From NCBI GenBank assembly GCA_035493955.1, contig DATJHI010000006.1:195228-259227 (forward strand): DNA of 64,000 nucleotides, read 5' to 3'. The translations under genes and the position numbers were made by a program. Below, piece by piece: positions 60,407-64,000 of the stretch; the stretch's first letter is position 1; each line of letters opens with the position of its first letter. The notes under the pieces were generated by a model. The model did not search any database. It saw only the letters and a program-made list of their open reading frames with translations, and was not told the DNA's origin. This stretch comes from NCED01 sp035493955. GTDB taxonomy: Bacteria; Pseudomonadota; Alphaproteobacteria; Caulobacterales; Caulobacteraceae.

Positions 60407-61450
60407 CTACCGGAAGGCCACCTTCACCCCGGGGCGGATGCCGCGGGCCAGTTCCCGGGCGTCCCAGTTGGTCAGGCGCACGCAGCCGTGGGCCTGGGCC
60501 TTGCCGACCTCGGACGAGTCGGGGCCGCCGTGGATGCCGTAACCGTCCTTGGACAGGTTGATCCAGACCACGCCCAGGGGATTGTTGGGCCCGGGGGCGA
60601 CCTCGGTGCGGCCGCGCACCGCCCCGGCGACCCCCACCGAATCCGAGTCGTAGGAATAGGTCGGCTGGGCCGCGATCGAGCGGATATCCAGGGTTCCGCT
60701 GAACGCCGGGCAGGTGCGGCTGCCCAGGCTGGCCGGATAGACCGCCAGCAGCTTGCCGTCGGTCCCCTTGACCCGCATCACCCCTGCGCCCTTGTCGACC
60801 TCGACCAGGCCGACCTCCGCGCCCAGGTCGTCGCCGCCCCGGTCGGCGACCAGCACCGTCGAACCGGGCCGGAACGTCGCCCCCGGGTTGAGGGCCATGA
60901 GCAAGTCCGGCTGCATGTGGAAGGCCTCGGCCAACTCCTCCGCCGGACTGCGGTAGCCCAGCATCTCCAGGCCGGCCATGGCCGGGAAATCCTTGGGGAT
61001 ATTCGGGGTGAAAGGACCGGCGACGGCGTCGGCGTCGATGACATAGAGTTTCACCGCCGGACGCGGATCGGCCTTGGTCAGGCGGTCCCCCACAGCCTTG
61101 GTCGGGGTCCCGTCCCCCTTGAGCCCGTTGGCCTGCTCATAGGCGGCCACGGCGCGGCGGACATTGTCGCTGGAACGGCCGTCGATCGCCCCGGGTGAGA
61201 AGCGGGCGCGGTCGAGCAGCACCTGCAGCTTGACCATGGCCGGATCGTAGGCCGCCGATCCGGTCGCGGGAGGGACGATCCTGGACAGGTCCGCATCATT
61301 GATGGCGGCGGCGGTCCTTTGGATCGGCGACGAGGTCTTGGCCTCCTCGGCGGACGGCGGCGCGGAGGCCCCGCGCTTGCCGCAGCCCGACACGCCCGCC
61401 GCCAGAACCAGCGCCGCCAGCGCCGCAGCCCCCTTGAACCCTCTCACCAA
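60407..61450 (-). CDS. L,D-transpeptidase (YkuD) lipoprotein
   Basis: 347 residues. The lipoprotein signal ends VLAAGVSGC (Cys about 23). A peptidoglycan-binding segment (LQVLLDRARFSPGAIDGRSS, then VRRAVAAYEQANGLKGDGTP) lies at about 75-115, and a YkuD domain at about 210-345, with YGIHGGPDSSEVG and the catalytic Cys in AQAHGCVRLTNWD. The Ser/Thr that usually precedes H-G-C is Ala here. It would form 3-3 crosslinks or attach proteins to peptidoglycan. Facing the outer or inner membrane is unresolved. Confidence 0.87.
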   Translation of the reverse strand: MVRGFKGAAALAALVLAAGVSGCGKRGASAPPSAEEAKTSSPIQRTAAAINDADLSRIVPPATGSAAYDPAMVKLQVLLDRARFSPGAIDGRSSDNVRRAVAAYEQANGLKGDGTPTKAVGDRLTKADPRPAVKLYVIDADAVAGPFTPNIPKDFPAMAGLEMLGYRSPAEELAEAFHMQPDLLMALNPGATFRPGSTVLVADRGGDDLGAEVGLVEVDKGAGVMRVKGTDGKLLAVYPASLGSRTCPAFSGTLDIRSIAAQPTYSYDSDSVGVAGAVRGRTEVAPGPNNPLGVVWINLSKDGYGIHGGPDSSEVGKAQAHGCVRLTNWDARELARGIRPGVKVAFR

Positions 61451-61507
61451 GCCGACCTTCCGACGCCCGTCCGACAGACGTCGGCCTAAGCCGAGTTCCG
61501 GGCAAAA

Positions 61508-61545
61508 GAAAGGGCGGGTCGCCCGATAGGACGCCCGCCCCTTTC
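61508..61545 (-). terminator. Intrinsic terminator downstream of clpA
   Basis: GAAAGGGCGGG (61508-61518) pairs with CCCGCCCCTTTC (61534-61545) with one bulge, around a 15-base loop that itself contains GGGCG/CGCCC pairing. On the minus strand the stem ends in CTTTCTTTTGC, a T-rich tail as expected for Rho-independent termination of clpA. Confidence 0.7.
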
Positions 61546-61563
61546 ACATGGATGTCATCCGGG

Positions 61564-63945
61564 TCAGTCGGCCATGGCCGGCTCGTCCGGCTCCGGAGCG
61601 GAACGGCCCGCCTCGTCGAGGTCCTCCTCCAGGTCGCCGGCGTTGACGTCGATCTCGCCGGGACGGGTCTCGCCGGAGACCGCGTCGATCTCGAACACGA
61701 TCTTGCCGTCGCGCAGGTCGACCTTGACGTGGCCGCCCCGGACCAGCCGTCCGAACAGGATCTCGTCGGCGAGCGGCTTCTTGATGTGCTCCTGGATCAC
61801 CCGGGCCAGGGGCCGGGCGCCGTAGAGCTCGTCGTAGCCGTTCTTCGACAGCCAGTCGGCCGCCTCGTCGGTCAGCTCCACCGTGACGTTGCGGTCGGCC
61901 AACTGGGCCTCGAGCTGCATCACGAACTTCTGCACCACGTGGCGGATGGTGTCCTGGGACAGGGCGGCGAAGTTGACCACCGCGTCCAGCCGGTTGCGGA
62001 ACTCCGGCGTGAACAGGCGCTTGATCGCCGCCTCGTCCTCGTCCGAGACCCGGCCGCGGCCGAAGCCGATGCCGTTGCGGTTGTTGTCGGCCGCCCCGGC
62101 GTTGGTGGTCATGATCAGGACCACGTTGCGGAAGTCGATCTTCTTGCCGTTGGCGTCGGTGAGGGTGCCGTGGTCCATCACCTGCAGCAGGATGTTGTAG
62201 ACATCCTGGTGGGCCTTCTCGATCTCGTCGAGCAGGACCACCGCGTGCTTGTGCTGGTCCACCGCGTCGGTCAGCTGGCCGCCCTGGTCGTGGCCGACGT
62301 AGCCCGGAGGGGCGCCGATCAGCCGCGATACCGTGTGCCGCTCCATGTACTCGGACATGTCGAAGCGCAGGAGCTCGATGCCGAGCGTGTGGGCCAGCTG
62401 GCGCGCGACCTCGGTCTTGCCCACGCCGGTGGGACCGGAGAACAGGTAGCAGCCGATCGGCTTCTGGCTTTCGCGCAGGCCCGCCCGCGACATCTTCATC
62501 GCCGCGGAGAGCTGGTTGATCGCGTCGTCCTGGCCGAACACCGCGCGCTTGAGGTCCTCCTCCAGGCTGCGCAGGGCCTCGGCGTCGGACTTGGAGACCG
62601 ACTTGGCCGGGATACGGGCCATCTTGGCGATGATGCCCTCGATCTCCTTCTGGCCGATACGCTTGCGGCGCTTGGCCTCAGGCAGCAGCATCTGGGAGGC
62701 CCCCGCCTCGTCGATCACGTCGATCGCCTTGTCGGGCAGCTTGCGGTCGGTGATGTACTTGGCAGACAGCTCCACCGCCGTCCTGATGGCGTCGTCGGTG
62801 TATTTGAGCTTGTGGAACTCCTCGTAGTAGCTCTTCAGCCCCATCAGGATCTTGATGGTGTCGTCGATGGTCGGTTCGTTGACGTCGATCTTCTGGAACC
62901 GGCGCACCAGGGCGCGGTCCTTCTCGAAGTGCTGGCGGAACTCCTTGTAGGTGGTCGAGCCCATGCACTTGAGCGTCCCCGAAGCCAGGGCCGGCTTCAG
63001 CAGGTTGGAGGCGTCCATGGCCCCGCCGCTGGTGGCGCCGGCGCCGATCACCGTGTGGATCTCGTCGATGAACAGGATGGCGTTGGGGTGCCCTTCCAGT
63101 TCCTTGACCACCTGCTTCACCCGCTCCTCGAAGTCGCCGCGATAGCGGGTGCCGGCCAGCAGCGCCCCCATGTCGAGGGAGAAGATGGTCGCGCCGGCCA
63201 GAACCTCGGGGACGTCATGGGTGACGATCTTGCGGGCCAGGCCTTCGGCGATGGCGGTCTTGCCGACGCCAGGGTCGCCCACCAGCAGCGGATTGTTCTT
63301 GGTCCGGCGGCACAGCACCTGGATGCAGCGCTCGACCTCCTGGTGGCGGCCGATCAAGGGATCGACCTTGCCGGCGCGGGCCTTGTCGTTGAGGTTGACG
63401 CAATAGGTCTCCAGCGCCTCGCCGTTCGACTTGGCCTTCTCCGATTTCTCCTCGGTCTCCACGCCCTCGCTCGATCCCTTGACGGGACGGGGCTCGGAAG
63501 CCCCCGCCTTCTTGGCGATGCCGTGGGCGATGAAATTGACCGCGTCGTAGCGGGTCATGTCCTGCTCTTGCAGGAAGAAGGCGGCGTGGCTCTCGCGCTC
63601 GGAGAACACCGCCACCAGCACATTGGCGCCGGACACTTCGTCGCGGCCCGAGGACTGGACGTGGATCACCGCCCGCTGGATCACGCGCTGGAAGCCTGCG
63701 GTCGGCTTGGCGTCCTCGCCGTCCTCGACGATGAGCGACTTCAGCTCGGTATCGAGATAGTTGGCCAGGTTTTTCTTGAGGGTGGTCAGATCGACGTTGC
63801 AGGCGCGCATGACCGCGGCCGCGTCCTGGTCGTCGGCCAGGCTCAAGAGAAGATGCTCCAGGGTGGCGTACTCGTGCTTACGCTGGTTGGCGTAGGCCAC
63901 CGCCCGATGCAGGGTCTCTTCCAGATTGCGCGAGAAAGACGGCAC
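61564..63945 (-). CDS. clpA: ATP-dependent Clp protease ATP-binding subunit ClpA
   Basis: 793 residues. The N domain (about 1-150; LHRAVAYANQRKHEYATLEH) binds ClpS. D1 has Walker A VGDPGVGKTAIAEG (about residues 220) and D2 has FSGPTGVGKTEVARQ (about 505). The ClpP-docking loop is seen as NRNGIGFGRG. It unfolds substrates for ClpP, including N-degron proteins via ClpS. Start GTG 63945 (V-P-S-F-S-R-N-L-E) matches ClpA N termini and has AGAGG 7 bases upstream; the start at 63978 is rejected. clpS, if adjacent, would be beyond the window. Confidence 0.95.
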   Translation of the reverse strand: MPSFSRNLEETLHRAVAYANQRKHEYATLEHLLLSLADDQDAAAVMRACNVDLTTLKKNLANYLDTELKSLIVEDGEDAKPTAGFQRVIQRAVIHVQSSGRDEVSGANVLVAVFSERESHAAFFLQEQDMTRYDAVNFIAHGIAKKAGASEPRPVKGSSEGVETEEKSEKAKSNGEALETYCVNLNDKARAGKVDPLIGRHQEVERCIQVLCRRTKNNPLLVGDPGVGKTAIAEGLARKIVTHDVPEVLAGATIFSLDMGALLAGTRYRGDFEERVKQVVKELEGHPNAILFIDEIHTVIGAGATSGGAMDASNLLKPALASGTLKCMGSTTYKEFRQHFEKDRALVRRFQKIDVNEPTIDDTIKILMGLKSYYEEFHKLKYTDDAIRTAVELSAKYITDRKLPDKAIDVIDEAGASQMLLPEAKRRKRIGQKEIEGIIAKMARIPAKSVSKSDAEALRSLEEDLKRAVFGQDDAINQLSAAMKMSRAGLRESQKPIGCYLFSGPTGVGKTEVARQLAHTLGIELLRFDMSEYMERHTVSRLIGAPPGYVGHDQGGQLTDAVDQHKHAVVLLDEIEKAHQDVYNILLQVMDHGTLTDANGKKIDFRNVVLIMTTNAGAADNNRNGIGFGRGRVSDEDEAAIKRLFTPEFRNRLDAVVNFAALSQDTIRHVVQKFVMQLEAQLADRNVTVELTDEAADWLSKNGYDELYGARPLARVIQEHIKKPLADEILFGRLVRGGHVKVDLRDGKIVFEIDAVSGETRPGEIDVNAGDLEEDLDEAGRSAPEPDEPAMAD

Positions 63946-64000
63946 GGAAGAACCTCTCAATCCTTTTCCATAGTGCACTGCAGGGGGTGCTGATGCCTGC

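Overview
The window is GC-rich (roughly 70 percent by eye), densely coded chromosomal DNA from an alphaproteobacterium. The order is probably Caulobacterales (Phenylobacterium, Caulobacter or Brevundimonas relatives). This rests on the gene styles (tamAB, hspQ, a CelD/BcsL GNAT, large TonB-dependent receptors, ATGA/GTGA-overlapping operons with GTG and TTG starts) and on a perfect CtrA-type box (TTAA-N7-TTAA) next to a perfect DnaA box at about 8.65-8.70 kb. The genus call is inference. I saw no rRNA, tRNA, CRISPR array, insertion sequence, prophage or integrase.

Layout. 0-8.5 kb: a cut-off MobA-like nucleotidyltransferase, a Crp/Fnr regulator, a 3-oxoadipyl-CoA-type thiolase, a GNAT plus JmjC/cupin-like pair, a lipoprotein, a 2OG-Fe(II) oxygenase, thioredoxin 2 and a two-TM K+ channel. 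8.6-21.7 kb: an accessory detoxification and thiol-redox region with an ArsC-like reductase, three GSTs, a two-domain VOC protein, MarR, LysR and ArsR regulators, an aromatic-ring-type FAD monooxygenase, several very small proteins, a CusF-like secreted protein and a leaderless substrate-binding-protein fold. 21.7-24.0 kb: the ergothioneine genes egtB-egtD. 24.2-31.8 kb: a co-oriented housekeeping run, in transcription order ppx/gppA, rlmE, a methyltransferase, guaB, a MAPEG gene, rsmB and guaA. 32-39 kb: hspQ, an isochorismatase-fold protein and the tamA-tamB outer-membrane assembly operon. 39-43 kb: a DUF1993 protein, an aminotransferase, a His-rich PadR (YqjI-like) plus DUF2218 pair and a VanY-type carboxypeptidase. 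43-49.4 kb: a 1017-residue TonB-dependent receptor and a sulfate ABC transporter operon cysT-cysW-cysA without its binding protein. 49.6-52 kb: an overlapping RidA, GDPD and GNAT operon. 52-57.3 kb: the molybdate locus. 57.3-64 kb: a GMC oxidoreductase, an SDR, a HIT protein, an L,D-transpeptidase and clpA.

The most interesting system is the molybdate locus. A TonB-dependent receptor (52063-54123, minus) is divergent from modABC (54304-56490, plus), with modE convergent at the end. The short divergent promoter holds a perfect palindrome, CGCTATATA-N6-TATATAGCG, which has the form of a ModE operator. This predicts a ModE-controlled, TonB-energised outer-membrane route for molybdate or a molybdenum complex feeding ModABC. 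Other leads are the CtrA/DnaA sites upstream of a 65-residue conserved small protein, the His-rich PadR regulator with tandem operator-like repeats, and a LysR gene with a perfect T-N11-A palindrome paired with a leaderless substrate-binding-protein homologue.
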